A DNA stretch of 53,844 nucleotides from Bimuria novae-zelandiae CBS 107.79 (GCA_010015655.1 ML976658.1:1489366-1543209); one strand, 5' to 3'; shown: positions 10,715 through 23,295, counted from the first letter of the stretch. The notes: generated by a model from the sequence alone, not told the origin. Made by a program: numbers and translations.

Positions 10715-11698
10715 TCAGGCACCTTTCCTCATGAGCCGCTGTAACGGTACCAATCCGAGCCAGTACAGCGTAATACACGCCTTGATAGCAGCCAAAAACC
10801 AGAGGCAAGGGCCGACCTGCCCCGTAGACTTCGATATCCACCCTCCCGCGATCCCACCCAGTAAGGTAAGCACGAACCCAACGAACCTCCTATTGCGCTT
10901 ACCGTTCTTGTTCCACGCCGCAAACAGCAGTTCATCGCTCACCAGGTCGCACACCAAACTCGTGATGACCACCGTAGGCACCTCGCCCACGCCCAGGCCG
11001 CGACTGTTGACGATCTGGCCGGCAGCCTGGAAACTGAGCAGCGCGACGGCGGCCAGCTCCGTGAAGTTGACGTCGTCGGGGTCGCGCATTGACGGATACT
11101 GCCCGTCGAGGATGCCGCTCTGGACGATGGCCGCCGCAATGACGACGCAGATGGTCTGCAGCGCGAAGGAGAACAGGACGGTGCGGCGCAGACGGGGGCC
11201 GCCGATGAGGTTGTGCAGCCGCGCGAAGGTGATGCAGCCGATGGCGAAGCAGCCGATGGAACAGAGGGAGCGGGCCCAGCCGTACGGTCTGTTGTTCTGG
11301 CCGGAGGTGCCGAGGGCTACGAAGATGGTGTTTCCTGACGGCTAGGTTAGTCCCCCGACGGGCTCTCGGGTTTGAAGGCACCCTGCAACGTACCTGTTTG
11401 CATCGAGACGAAAGTGCCATATGCTAAGTGGCGTTGTCAGTGTCGTGCGAGCTCGACTGGTCACTGGTGGATCTGTATGCTTACCGTTGTATACGGTCCC
11501 GTCCGTCACTCCCGTCGCAAAACAGCAAACCAAGAGTGGTATATAGCCAGCACTGGTTTCGACCTTGGTCGAGAAGTGTTTGCTAAGGCGTTCCCGCGCA
11601 TTGGGAATGTTGGATTGCTCAGAGGCGGGAGTTGGCTGAGACTCCAACTTCTCCACGGTTGAGTCCCCAGGGGTGGATGATACGGGACTCTCCTGCAT
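10715..11698 (-). CDS. DUF1275/YoaK-family membrane protein
   Basis: Three exons on the minus strand: 11698-11485, 11423-11394 (a 30-bp microexon) and 11334-10715. Introns are 61 and 59 bp with GTAAGC/GTACGT donors, and the second has branch CTAAC. They join in frame to give 287 aa. The product matches the DUF1275 family of small polytopic membrane proteins: DGTVYNAYGTFVSMQTGNTIF near the first membrane segment (residues 65-85), ALLSFQAAGQIVNSRGLG in the middle, and GGIAGGWISKSTG near the end, with about six hydrophobic segments. The family's substrate is unknown. The ATG at 11698 is the first in frame; a 5' non-coding intron ending near 11725 is possible. The gene appears intact. Confidence 0.87.
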
Positions 11699-11749
11699 CT
11701 TAACTGCTGGTGGCTCTGGGTGGATCTGTACGGATTGTGAGTTCAAAAG

Positions 11750-14530
11750 AGACTATTGAACTCGTGAGGTTTCGCGCTGACCTAGAGATAAAGAGCAAAG
11801 GGACGGCTTCTGACGGGTCGGCTACAGATAGGAAGGCCTCGTGTTTCTTTTGTCCCGGGCTGTTACAACACTAGACCAAAGGTTTGTGCACGGTGCTGAC
11901 TACCCTCAGGTAATATCGTGTTTTTGGACTTTTGACGAGGCGCCGTATGCTCAAGTCCCTGTGCTCCTAGCCATCAAAGCCAAGCAAGCTTGGAAGCTCA
12001 CAAGCTGAGGGGGTGTGAGGCTCAATATATGGCCTTGTGTAGTTGCTCGCATTCTACATCGCCACCTCACAAAGCTTACGGCCGCGGGCCCAGGTATATC
12101 GAGGATTCCGCTCGGTTTGCCAAGCGCATGCACGAAATGCAATGACAAGCCCACCATCATATGCCGAGTAAGCCAAGTTCGCCAAGTTCGCCATGTCGCC
12201 TATCACGGGCGCCCAGACCAACACATGCAAAACTCCGGAGTGTCCATCGGGATCCCCCTCGGAGTTAATGATTGATGCAGTGGGACCCGCGGAAGCCACA
12301 TCCCTACAGCGGAAGTCGGTCTTGGGTGCCATTGCATTGTCGATGCATTCCGCCATGCAAATATGTCCACCAATTGATAAAGGCAAGTCCGCCAAGTAGT
12401 GCAAGCTGAGGGAAGGCCAAGTCCTAACGCCAATGTAACTGTCTATACAGAACTCGTGGGGGCTGCGTGGTTGCTCCGTATTGCTTGAGTGAGCGGCCCG
12501 CTCTCCCTTCCGCCGCCCGGCAGCTTGGCATCAATGAACCCGCCCAGTAATGCCTAGACTCTGGGCAAACTCAACAGAGCTATTGCTGTGAGAGTCCTCG
12601 GTTGTTGTTTCTCGGTGTGTTTACACGGCTTCGACTGGGAGTTTTCTGATTCGTCTTTGCCTTGCTTTCGGTGCCACAGCTTCTATTTCAAACCTTGGAA
12701 CCTCCTGGCCTGACGCTCCGGTTAAATCGCTATTCCTTGTGACCTTGGAAGCTGCACTTGTTGAAGCTGTCCGTGCATGCTAGAGATGAAGGGCGTCTCG
12801 AGCCGGCAGACATAAGCCTCTTCGTATTCATGCTTCCAGACACGTTTACCCTTTTGGGTGCTGTATCGTAATTCTCCATTTGCATGACTAGAATTGTACG
12901 ATAACTGCTGTCCCTAATACAACGCAAAAGCTTTGGCAGAAATAAGCAGTTTTGGCGTGGTGATAGAGCTTATGCAACGGCACGACCCGGCGCCGCTACC
13001 ATCAGTCTAGCTCAACGCTCCTTCCGAGAACCTCGAGACACGTGGAAATCGTACGTTTATGACGTGTACGAATTGTACAGTATAAGACGATACAAAATCC
13101 CACTAGTTCGCCGAGCATCTTCCGGACACCATCTCCCTCGCCTGTAATTAAGAGCGACACTGCCTCGGGACCCTTTCTCGCGCTGAGAAAACCCACGTCG
13201 TACATAATTGGTGAGTAGCTTTCGGAACTCGAGAACGCCGCCGAGGAATCCTAATACGCCCAGAGATAATGGTGCATGAGCGAGTTAACCACGGAGCCGC
13301 GCGTTGCGACCATTACATTTTGCTGCCCTGATTAGGAATTCTCTTAGCATCCGGAGTGAATACTTCGGCCTTTTTTCTGTTGTGGATGGTTGCCAAGGTC
13401 TCTGAGTTATTGTGCCGGTGGTTGTGTCTTGCCCGGAGAGCTTACTTGCATTTGTTGATCAGTTGCCCGATAAGACTTCTCTGTTGTTTCGCCTCCCATC
13501 GAAGCAGAGTGCGGAAAACGTGTTTATCTGGTACTCGTTCGTATTGTAATGCCTTTGTCAATGTTGTTGGGACCCACTCACGTTGTGCATTCCCGTGGTA
13601 CTGGCTCATTCGTTTCGTCGATTCCCTCTTCAGTCAACCTACAGATTTCGAGACTGACAAGTACAGTTTAACGATCAGCAACGTCTTCACCTTTTGCTGT
13701 CTGCTAGCCAAGGGCGGCAGGAGTGACCTAGTGTGAGCTCCGTGTCGAACTCAAGATTCTGTAGCATGGATGACTGCATGAACTCCACATCGGGCCCACC
13801 AGTTTGCTGCAATAGCATCTGTGAGACACCAACCATCATGAGTTCGCAGATGGTGACAAATGCAGTCCTCGATCTGCGGAATTTTTTGCGATACTGAGAA
13901 GTTCACGCATCTGCTGAGGCTATTCAAGATCGAGAGTGCTTGTTCCAAAACCGACTACTGCCTTTCCATTCTACTCAGTACCTCTCTAAGACGCCCATCT
14001 TAAAAGTGCACTCATCACCACACATGTATTATATGATTGTAAGTAAGACAAGAAAGCGCCGTTATGTCCGCTAATACGAGCTAGTAGTACGGAAGCGGCA
14101 GTGCTTTGCCATGCTTCGCCAAGACGAAGAGACATTGCACACATGTACAGGGACAAACGAAGAAGGTGCAAGCCACAGAGCAACATAGCAAAAGACGCAA
14201 TTATGGGCCGCGGACTTAAGAAGCGTAGGAGATGTCCTTTCACGGAGTTGCCGTCTCATCACAGGGCGCGTTCGCTCTGCCCTGCTCGCGATCCCGATTC
14301 TGCCCGAGTCGGACATGTCTTCAAATGAAGCGTTGCAAAGGAGCAGCAGATTGAAACAAGGCCATCTTGGCTACAGTCTTGGGGTGTGGGAGATCACATA
14401 CTCAGCTGCCGGTGCGCTCCTGGGCGCCGAAACAGGCAATCGAATGTGTAATTTGTGCTTTTCCATGTCAAATGCGTAATATGCGACGTCCCACACTATA
14501 TTCGTCGGCTAGACGGTCCTGTACATGACC
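11750..14530. other. long intergenic region, no gene supported
   Basis: About 2.8 kb with only short, motif-free frames on both strands. A small tandem motif (CCAAGTTCGCCAAGTTCGCC) lies at about 12173-12194. The last 100 bases are the promoter side of the lyase-family gene, with a TATA box at 14540. No RNA gene was recognised. Confidence 0.45.
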
Positions 14531-14539
14531 TCTGATGAA

Positions 14540-14546
14540 TATAAAG
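14540..14546 (+). promoter_or_regulatory. TATA box of the lyase-family gene
   Basis: TATAAAG, 97 bases before the start codon at 14637, with no other ATG in frame between. Confidence 0.55.
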
Positions 14547-14636
14547 CTCTGGCACAATCCACCCAGACAGACAGCCCAGCTCCAGTCTGAGATTCACTTC
14601 CGTCTCTTGATACAACCTCTATTCAAGCCTCCCACG

Positions 14637-16072
14637 ATGGCCCCTGCTATCTTGCTAGAGCACGCTCCTTCTATGGAGCAAGACGCCAGTCTTCTGCTCC
14701 AGAAAACCCCGGAAGTCACTCTTGATTTTATTCCTGAGCCTTTCGAGCCCACAGAAGTCAAGGACGTTGAGGAACATCCAATCGACGCACAATTTCCTAA
14801 GCAAGTTATCGACAAGATGATCAATCCAGTGGTCAACCAGATCCCCACTGCACCCGTCGACAAGGTAATCACTCCAGCGAACCCCAGCTGGCTTCAGCTC
14901 AATCATCTACCTGCTACGACCAACGGGTTTGAATCGGGAGCTACGAAGCTTCGGAAGATGCTTTTTGAGACCAATGAACTCATCGTCTGCCCCGGTGTCT
15001 ACGATGGTCTTTCCGCCCGCACGGCCATGGAGCTTGGCTTTGATGCGTTGTACATGGTAAGCCTCTGGACGCAGTGAACGACCTCAGGGGGTTTCTTAAC
15101 AGAGATGCTAGACTGGAGCCGGCACTACCGCATCGCGTCTAGGCCAGCCCGACCTCGCCATCGCCCAGCTCCACGAGATGCGTGAGAACGCCGAGATGAT
15201 CGCCAACCTCGACCCCTTCGGCCCGCCCCTTATCGCTGACATGGACACCGGCTATGGCGGGCCCATCATGGCGGCGCGCACCGTCGAGCAATACATCCGA
15301 GCCGGCGTGGCAGGCGCCCACCTCGAAGATCAGGTCCTCATGAAGCGCTGCGGGCACCTCAGCGGCAAGAAGGTAGTCGACCGTGGGGAGTACATCTCGC
15401 GCATTCGTGCGGCGCACGCAGCGCGCGTACGCATGCGGTCGGACTTCGTGCTCATTGCGCGAACAGATGCCCTGCAGCAGCACGGATACGACGAATGCAT
15501 CGCGCGGCTGAAGCTGGCGCGCGACGAGGGCGCCGACGTCGGGCTGTGCGAGGGCTTCATCTCCAAGGCCCAAGCTGCGCAGGCGGTAAGCAAGCCCCGG
15601 GTCCATATGGAATAGCCCCCTTTCCACGGAAGAGAGTCTTGCTTCTTTTCGTGTCGAAGACATCTGCTACGCATATCCACTGACTGATCCGTACTGACTT
15701 TGCATCCGTGTTCTAGGTGAAAGACCTCGCGCCGTGGCCGCTGCTGCTCAACTCGGTGGAGAACGGCAAGAGCCCCACGATCACCGTCGACGAGGCGCGC
15801 GCCATGGGCTTCCGCATCATGATCTTCAGCTTCGCGACGCTGGCGCCGGCGTACCTGGCCATCAAGGAGACGCTCTTGCGGCTGAAGACGCAGGGCGTGG
15901 TCGGGACGCCCAAGGATGTCACGCCCGTGACGCTGTTCGAGGTGTGTGGGTTGAAGCATAGCAGTAAGTTTTCCACATACCTTGTGGTGACGTGAAGGAG
16001 ATGTGGCTGACTGCGTTGGTAGTGGCTGTGGATATGGATGCCGGTGGGCTGTCTTTCAAGGAGGGGGTTTAG
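14637..16072 (+). CDS. isocitrate lyase/PEP mutase superfamily enzyme
   Basis: Four exons (14637-15056, 15112-15585, 15717-15963, 16023-16072) join in frame to 396 aa. Introns are 55, 131 and 59 bp, all GTAAG..AG; the first has CTTAAC before the acceptor. The enzyme domain starts near residue 100. It shows PGVYDGLSARTAMELGFDALYM, the metal/substrate segment IADMDTGYGG (181-190), HLED (210-213) and the catalytic loop KRCGHL with Cys220, as in C-C bond lyases of this superfamily (oxaloacetate acetylhydrolase, methylisocitrate lyase-like and related enzymes). The first 95 residues are an acidic, Pro-rich extension not needed for the fold. The substrate cannot be fixed from sequence alone. Frame and splice sites are clean, so the gene is probably active. 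Confidence 0.88.
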
Positions 16073-18690
16073 ACCTTGTGACGTTCGGACGAGGCGAGTA
16101 AAGGTTGGGATCGTTGTATTTGTTGCTGGACCTTTCGTTACGCTTCTTTGAGCGTCTTACTGCGGTCCGAAACTGTGGCCACAGGCTGGATCTGTTCCTT
16201 TGAGATGTTAGCACCTCTTCTATCAGACAGTCTTCATATACGTATTTTACATGTTCTCCTGAACCATCATTCTTATGCCCTGGGACTATTAGTAGTTAGT
16301 ACGCCGTTGGTTATTCTTTTTGCGTAGTCTTGTAATTTTAAGCGCTGTGAAAGATGAACTATAAATGTGAATAAATGAACGGACGGACCTTGAAGGTTTC
16401 TAGATCATGTACGAAGGAGCTCGGATTTAAAGACTCACCGCATGGCCTATGCGTTGACCTGTCACCTTTCAGATATTGATCTCCATGCTATTTTGTGACT
16501 TTAAAAGTACTTAAGTACACTCTAGCATACATCTTAGATTAGGTGCTGGTGACTTTTCAAAAACGAGCCCATTCGTAGAGGTCCTTCATATTTTTATTCT
16601 GACCTCGGGATCTCGGGATGCCCAGGTGTATGTAACTGACCTGAATTGACAGGTAGCCTTGGGATTGTCATCAGATTTTCTTGGAGGTTTTTACGACGTT
16701 CAGTTTGTTTGGTCGGTCCATCCAACGATGTACTAACTTCACGTGACTCAAGAACTCACATTGTGGCCCGAAGGTATCGCATTCCCAAACCACCTGCATG
16801 CCTACATTACCTACACGTGCGCCTGGCCTTTTGCCATAAGAAGATAGCCGCGATCTAAGACTGTCTTGATCAGCGCAGGCCAAAAACCACCGGCGCATGC
16901 TCCGCCACTTTCGTTGGATCGTGTGCGTATGCCAAGCCATATGGACTGGGTTTCCCCACGAGGGCATGCCTAGGCGGATCACTCGGCTACGCACTTGCAA
17001 CCTCATGTTTTGTTGCCAGCTTCTTTGTCCGCTACTTACACAAAATATCAAGCCCTTTTGACTCGTGTACGCCAATTGATGCTGGAGAGGCTGTTATGAA
17101 GCGATACAACACATTTTGGGGTCCGAGTGAAGCGTTGGCGAGCCCGATCGATGCGAGGGGAAAGTCATCCTGTACACAGCCCGACTCTAATGACAGCATT
17201 GTGACGAACGAAATTGCCGTTCCAACTGCATGTATCAGCACTGGAGCCTTAATTACTCTTCTGGCACGCCGAGAAGCAGAACTTCGCATTCGCACAATTA
17301 TTATCTTGGTAAGCGAGCCACTCTACTAGATTCGATTTGCTAATATCACACAGCCATGTTACTCAACACAGATTCTCTATACATGTTGCTTCGTCCTTTC
17401 TTACCCTGAGCGCTGGATCAGCCGACTCACTTTAAGAAGCGAACCATCATTGGAACTGCACAGGAGGCCGCCGACAGCACGGTGAAAGGCTGCGTGTCTT
17501 GTCAACGTTCGATGAGGGTTTCCCGTCATTTTGACCCTTCCCCAAGTCTCATGTTTTGGTCTCGCAAATGGGCACACCTGCCGGAGGTGTTACGTAATTA
17601 TTTAGGGATCAGTCATATAATACGCTGCTCAAAAGCCCTGTGTGGCTGAAGACTGGATGGTGAATATATTCTGCACGTATCGCCAATCCTGTTTTCTATT
17701 GTATATAACCTCAAATATGCAGAGCAGATTAACCTTGTAGTGATAACTACTCCGTGCACCTTCCCTCCATACTCAGTCACTTGGCCCGTCTCACTGCCAC
17801 AGCTAGATACTTGCTCCTCGTGAAATATCCTTGCTTTGTCCACTGTTTCCAAGAGACGCCTCCGTGGCCTTACTATTATGCAGCTGCTGCGCCTTGCCCC
17901 CTGGCGTTATCGGACACGCCGCTGAAGTGATCGTCTCGTGCGCCTGCTTTTGCCGGAGTAGGTGAGATAAGGCATGACTGCAGCACTAGAACTGGATGAA
18001 AGAGGTATCGCTGGCATTACTCTGACCTATAGATGGCTACACATACCTCCAGCATAACTTCAGGAGGTGGCTTGAGTTCCACTGCCGCCGAAGCTACTGC
18101 TTAGCCGCCGGGGCTCACAGGCTCACGACTCGTGCCCTCTGTTCTGATGCGGGCTCGTTTCACGTTGCCATTTCCTAGTGCCTTTGGTGGTACCAGTACT
18201 AGGCATGAATGGCAAGTCCGACAATTCAGGAAGGCATAAAACGCTACAATGAGGCTATAAAGCAGTTAGAAATCGAATAGCATTTGGAAATTAAGGAGAT
18301 ATACGCTTGCCGGGCTTGGCGGAGTGGGGGCTGGTCTTTGGACCAATTCTTATGTACACTCCCTTACTATCCACCAATATAAGCGTCACTTAACGGAGAT
18401 GCCATCATCAAAATGATCAAATGACCTACGGAGAGGTACTATTCAGGACTCCGGTGGCTTGGGATCCAAACCTGAATCCTTGCTGGAAGTAAAGCGTGGC
18501 AATCATTCAGTCGCTTCCAAGCAATCTGTGGCCTGGTACTGTCCATAATGAACTGGCCCAGTCCTGGGCCATGCCACCGTGACCCTGCCTCTTACCATAG
18601 CCACATCATGGGCCCACTGACGCATCCCCAAGGCTGTCCTCCACGTCTTCCATGTTCCCCTTCGGCAGCTTCCACTTGTGATGCACCAAG
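16073..18690. other. long intergenic region, no gene supported
   Basis: Base composition is mixed. The longest frames (for example 16671-17075 on the minus strand) contain no recognisable motif and no splice pattern that extends them. Nothing specific is seen. Confidence 0.45.
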
Positions 18691-18696
18691 ACTACG

Positions 18697-18704
18697 TATA
18701 TAAA
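18697..18704 (+). promoter_or_regulatory. TATA box of the VWA-domain gene
   Basis: TATATAAA, about 200 bases before the ATG at 18904. A C/T- and A-rich leader follows. Confidence 0.55.
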
Positions 18705-18903
18705 CGAGAAGTCATTCCATCCCCCAAAGCATCTTTCATCCTAACTTCCTAAGAACCCTCCACCCGGGCCGTCACTTGGATAGCTATCTATTCCAACTTG
18801 AGCCTCTATCTTGACAGCCCACGGATCGAATTAAAGACACTCCCCCCAACACGCTCGAATCGTCCATCGCTTCGTCGTAGTGACGAAAATCAAGGCAGCA
18901 CAT

Positions 18904-19514
18904 ATGGCTTTCCTTGGCCAAGTGATCAACCACGACGAGAAGGGCGAGACGGATGATGGCGACGACTTTGTCATGCTAGAGAGCTCAACATGCCTACCCC
19001 TCCACATCAAGGACGCGGAGAAGAAATCTAATCTAGATACCGTCATACCTATCCCCAATTCGGAAAAGACAGAAGACGCCCTCCCGCAGATCGACTGCGA
19101 AGTCTTGATCCACCGTGTCGAGGACGACGGCCTAATCGTAAAGGTGGTCCCGCCGACGGAGCCGTTCATGAACCAGAGCCGCGGACCAGTTGAGATTGTG
19201 CTGTTGGTTGACGTCTCAGGTAGCATGAATGATCTGGCACCCGTGCCACCGAGCAGTGAAGGCGAGGAGTCGGAGCAAAAGGGGTTCACGGTGCTGGATC
19301 TGACCAAGCATGCGGCGTGCACCATCGCTGAGAGTCTCAGTGAGCACGATACGCTCTGTATCGTAACCTTCTCGACCGACTGCAAGGTAACCACTGTCTT
19401 TACTCGATGATGTAGCATCAATGTCTCGTTGCCAGCCGGCTAACACTTGTTCCAACAGGTCCTCCTCAAGTGCCTTCCTATGAGTACCAAGAATAAGAAG
19501 TTGGCAAAGGAAAA
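18904..19514 (+). pseudogene. VWA-domain protein, cut off by an LTR
   Basis: Exon 1 (18904-19386) encodes an acidic start and then a von Willebrand factor A fold: IVLLVDVSGSMNDL carries the DxSxS metal-binding (MIDAS) motif near residue 102, and HDTLCIVTFSTDCK follows. A 72-bp intron (19387-19458, branch GGCTAAC) leads to exon 2 (VLLKCLPMSTKNKKLAKEN), which continues the typical fungal VWA sequence. The reading frame ends at 19514, where the TG of a copia LTR begins. The rest of the gene is not found beyond the retroelement, so at most a stub of about 180 residues remains, without the C-terminal half of the VWA fold. Confidence 0.85.
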
Positions 19515-19646
19515 TGTAACGGTTTCTGCTGGAGGAGGAAGCGTTCGGGTTGACTGTGTTGTTCATTAGAAGATCAGGGATATCCCGCTTATAAGGGATG
19601 CCCATCTCAGGTAGGCTAACTATATAAGGCTAACCAAACCGTTACA
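19515..19646 (-). repeat. copia LTR (132 bp)
   Basis: Begins TGTAACGGTTT and ends AAACCGTTACA, an 11-bp inverted repeat with the canonical TG..CA ends. It is short for an LTR. It contains TATATAAG at about 19620. Confidence 0.82.
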
Positions 19647-19855
19647 CACCCCCTCAGCTATAGGTCTGCTATAGCTGAACAATCGAAATCCACAAAGCAA
19701 ACAAAGGAAATCGGTGACAATCTAGGGGCTGTGCGCAAGACAATCTGGGCGCAAATCAAAAGAAAACTTATCCCAAACTGCTCCTTTTACTTATCCATAG
19801 TAAGTAGGCTTCGAATATCTTCAAGTCCTAGCTGCTGCATAAACGTCTCATGCTT

Positions 19856-21342
19856 CTACCTGCTAAGGATCTTCGTAAGTCCGTCTGCTGGCATCGCCGC
19901 GGTGGCGACCCAGACAACAATAAGCTTTCCCCGCTCAACTTCCTGTCGTAGCCACATCTGGTGAGTGTCCACATGGCGCAGCTTTGTCTGTAGTCGATCC
20001 TCTGCCTTGTTAACAATACCTACTGCAACAGTATTGTCGCACCAGAGCTGCGGTTTCAGCTCAGGATCAAACTTGCAAGCCTTAAATACTCGCTGCCACC
20101 ATTCCATTTCACTCCCAGCCACTGAGAGAGCCATCAGCTCCGTCTCAGGTGTTGACTTCGTGACCGAGCGTAGGACAGTTGCTTTCCAATCAATAGGTAG
20201 GCCAAACAACTTAAATAGATACCCATAGGAGCTCCTTCGAGTGAAGGGATCATCTGCAAACGATGCATCTGATGCTCCATAGAACAGTGGCTCAATGCCA
20301 GCTGCTATCGTGCCTCCAGTATCAACTAGATAGTTGTTCACCCCCTTTTCTGTAGCAGATGCGCAAATTGCATGCCACTGCGTTCCAATAAGGAACTTCC
20401 ATACCCTCTTTGCTACTGCCAAATGCTTTTGGCTAGGGTTCTGCAAGTATTTTGATAAGACTGAGTGAGGCTTCGCTGTATCTGGGCGGGTGATGCAGCT
20501 AATAAAGGCGAGGCTTCCAACCAAGATCTGATACTCCTCCGTACGGGCAGCAACTGGTTCCTCATCGCTAGGTCCTAGAGGCTCTTCATCCATCGGCATT
20601 GGTGGATACCTCTTCTGCCTCAAATCAAACTTCGTAGCAATCTTGTCGATAAAGGAATCCTGGAGTAGCCAAACCTTCCCTTGCTCTTCGTTGCGTACAA
20701 CACGAATACCTAAGAACCACTTTAGGTTCCCTAGGCAGCGTATCTCATATCGCTCTTTCAGCTTTTGCTCAAACTCAGCGTGCGCAGCTAAGTGATCAGG
20801 ATGGAAAAGCACAACAATATCGTCAACGTAGAAGAAGACGATCAACTTATCGTTAGTGAACAGGCAGGGGATACCTTTCACTTGCTTCAGTCCCATTCCC
20901 TCTAGCGATTCGCAGAGATCTTTGTACCACAGCAAAGGTGCATCTTTCAAGCCATATAAGGCTCTCCAAAGCCTTAGTATCTTGCCAAACTCCTTCTGGT
21001 ATCCATCAGGGGTTCTAACCCATATCTCTCGCCCTACTTTTGAGTTTAGAAAGGCATTCAGCACGTCGTACTGACAGGCATTTAAACCAAAAGCAGCCAT
21101 TAGAGCCATTAGGAATCGAAACACTCGTGCAGCTAGTGTCGCAGCGTACGTCTCCTCGTACACTGTTTGGAGATCTCCTCGCACCACCAGTCGTGCTTTA
21201 AACTTCTGGAGAAATCCATTCTCATCAAACTTGTAGGTAAAGACCCACATTAGAGGTAGTACCTCTGCGTTGTCAAGCTCGCCTTGCTCTCCAGGCAGAA
21301 AGCAGCCTTTCTTAACAATTTCATCAATCTCTACCCGTGTAG
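19856..21342 (-). pseudogene. copia reverse transcriptase-RNase H, missing its N-terminal half
   Basis: The open frame contains the classic copia order: WVFTYKFDENG, KARLVVRGD, NAFLNSKVG, the RT active site FFYVDDIVVL, GYLFKLFGLPIDWKATVL, and the RNase H segment ending LRHVDTHQMW and PADGLTKILS. No stop interrupts it up to the junction near 21342. Gag, protease and integrase are absent. The frame itself is not RIP-damaged, so truncation and not mutation is the defect. Confidence 0.9.
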
Positions 21343-22830
21343 CCTGTCAAGGAGCCCATTTTGACATCTTCAGAGCCATCGCCGGTAGAGGGCGAACCAC
21401 TCTTCGACGTCGACGCGAGGAACAGATCGCCGTTAACACGCAAACGAACACGCCGTTCATCTGGTGAGACGGTAATCTCCTTGGCGGAGATGTCGGACAC
21501 TATGTCAGAACCGGAGCTGGAAGACCCTCGCTTAGCGAAGCGGCGAAGGCCGTTTGAGCGACAGGCAGAGAGTCTCATACTCGACCATGTGCCCACACCC
21601 AAGCAAACGCCTCTACCGACACCCAGTGGCCCAGATTTCCGTTCCGGAGCCAGCAATGAGCCTAGTCCTGGCCCTCTTGACAGTGACAGCCAACGTGGCG
21701 GCCCCGGAAGCCCAGTCCCTTCCCAAAATAACCTCGAGAAAGAGAATGACGATGATGGTACACATGATCGGGGAATAGTCGAGGAGCCGTTCCATTCCCC
21801 AAGACAATCCATCTCTCCTCTCGAAGAAATAGAGGGTGATCAATATATCGATCTGGATTCGGACAGGCGTGCGGAGAAAAGTAGCACCAGCGATGGCGAA
21901 ATTGGGAAGAGCCACGAGGACGAACTCAGCCAGGCGGACGATGCGTCCTACAAAGCTTCAGTGACAATTTCTCGACGGCGTAAACCGAGCAACCGTCCGG
22001 TATCGAAGAAGGGGCGCAATCCGTCACAAATTAGTCTCAGACCACGAGACCCGAGTTCGATGCCTACCACGACGTCGCGACAAGTATCGTCGTCCCAATC
22101 ACGACATCTGTCTACATCCAGAACGGAGAGGGTGACTTGGTCTCGCTCCCCACAAAAATCCTATCCAGGAACGAAGGCTGGTGATGAACCCAACATCAAT
22201 GACGGTCCCAGCGAGAACATGGCTTACCAAATAGCCGATCTTAGTCTTTACCCTGTGCCACAAGGCTCATCGGTCGTAACAGCAATTATCCGTTACAGCG
22301 AGTCGAAATTACCTTCAAACTTGATGGCGTCATACCCCAGCATTCTCGGTGAGAGAGGCCAGGTTATGCGAATGACCCAGGTATCGCTGGACTCATGGTT
22401 GTTATTGGGATACCGATATGGTGATGTTGCGTGTACTCGCGGAAGCTCGACGCTGCGCCATGCGGACCGGATGAGCAGTTTCCGCAGTGATGCTGCCAGT
22501 CACGACAGTGACTACCCAGAAGACGACGGGGACGAAGACGACGAGAATGGAGATGAAGGCACAGGCGAATACAGACCTCATGCTGTTAGCAGTGGCCAGC
22601 GACTCGGTAGAGGTGATATACGCTTTCGCAAACGAACACGTGTACCGTGGTTGGAGTCGGACGACCTGCGGTTACTTGCGTACAAGAAGGACATGGATAT
22701 GGAGTGGAAGGATATATTTGAACACTTCCCGGATCGGACGCCGGGCGCAGTCCGGACGCGCTGGCACATGCTGCGTAGAAATGACCCCCGAACGCCGAAA
22801 GACGATATGAGCACGGAGCCGGCCGTGTAG
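21343..22830 (+). pseudogene. SANT/Myb-like protein, copy B (exons 1-2 missing)
   Basis: Similarity to copies A and C begins inside intron 2 (21343-21373, branch TTGAC, acceptor TTCAG). Exon 3 starts at 21374 in the same phase as in copy C and is open to TAG at 22830. It encodes the Pro/Ser/Arg-rich linker (LTRKRTRRSS, AKRRRP), the central domain QIADLSLYPVP ... RMTQVSLDSWLLLGYRY, an Asp/Glu-rich stretch, and a C-terminal SANT/Myb helix set (VPWLESDDLRLLAYKK ... WKDIFEHFPDRTPGAVRTRW). The N-terminal about 230 residues present in copy C are replaced by copia sequence. Translation from a downstream ATG could still give a DNA-binding fragment. Confidence 0.85.
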
Positions 22831-22864
22831 ATAAGAAGATCGAGTTCCGCCTTGCGATGAAAAC

Positions 22865-23215
22865 ATGATCATTCAACTGTTTTTCTTCATGGACAACCTC
22901 CAGCCGGTAAACGTCATCGGAGGCGACGAATCAGAGAACGGCGTCCATCAGACTGGGAAAGAGAGGGTCGTACAGGGTTGCACGTTATCCCAGCTGGCAC
23001 AGGAGTTTGTGACGAAGGTACCGAAGCTGGAGTTCAACCCGGCTGACATCATGTCCCTTTTGCTAGCCAACAAGCAATCGCCCCGCCATGCTATTGCCAG
23101 TGTGGATACGTGGGTAGAGAGGACTAGAGAAGAGAGAAAGATATTTGCGAGAACAGCCTCATGTATATTGAATACGGAGTTGGGTTTGCAAATAGATACA
23201 ATCCAGATTTTTTAA
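22865..23215 (+). pseudogene. C-terminal fragment of a Bcs1-like AAA ATPase
   Basis: The 116-residue frame contains LAQEFVTKVPKLEFNPADIM followed by SLLLANKQSPRHAIASVDTW. This corresponds to the very end of fungal Bcs1-like mitochondrial AAA proteins, where a helix with the pattern (F/E)F(S/N)PA(E/D)I..LL precedes a Lys/Arg-rich tail. No Walker A or B motif lies upstream; copy B comes immediately before. It is therefore a detached 3' fragment. Confidence 0.5.
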
Positions 23216-23295
23216 ATATCTCTGCTACTGCTTATGGTTCCAACGAATGTTGTATAACCCCTATAAATACTGTTATTCTATTATGTCGTCCTCCG

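Larger units (their letters stand above)
19515..21342 (-). mobile_element. Ty1/copia retrotransposon, 5' truncated
   Basis: Minus-strand element. Its 3' LTR lies at 19515-19646 and its reverse transcriptase/RNase H region extends to about 21342, where sequence switches abruptly to intron 2 of SANT/Myb copy B. Gag, protease, integrase and the 5' LTR are missing. A purine tract (GAGGGGGTG, minus strand) lies directly inside the LTR, as expected for plus-strand priming. The left junction interrupts the VWA gene, but with the other LTR missing no target duplication can be tested. Confidence 0.88.

Noticed and set aside
10932..11420. A 162-codon minus-strand frame rich in Arg/His overlapping the DUF1275 gene
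   Set aside because: It is the out-of-frame reading of the GC-rich DUF1275 exon; the product is compositionally biased and the DUF1275 frame explains the sequence fully.
15139..15959. Long minus-strand frames (174 and 209 codons) opposite the lyase gene
   Set aside because: They mirror the codon bias of the plus-strand enzyme, show no motif, and cross its introns without respecting any structure.
16671..17075. A 134-codon minus-strand frame in the long intergenic region
   Set aside because: No motif, no regulatory context and no plausible exon partners; length alone is not enough.
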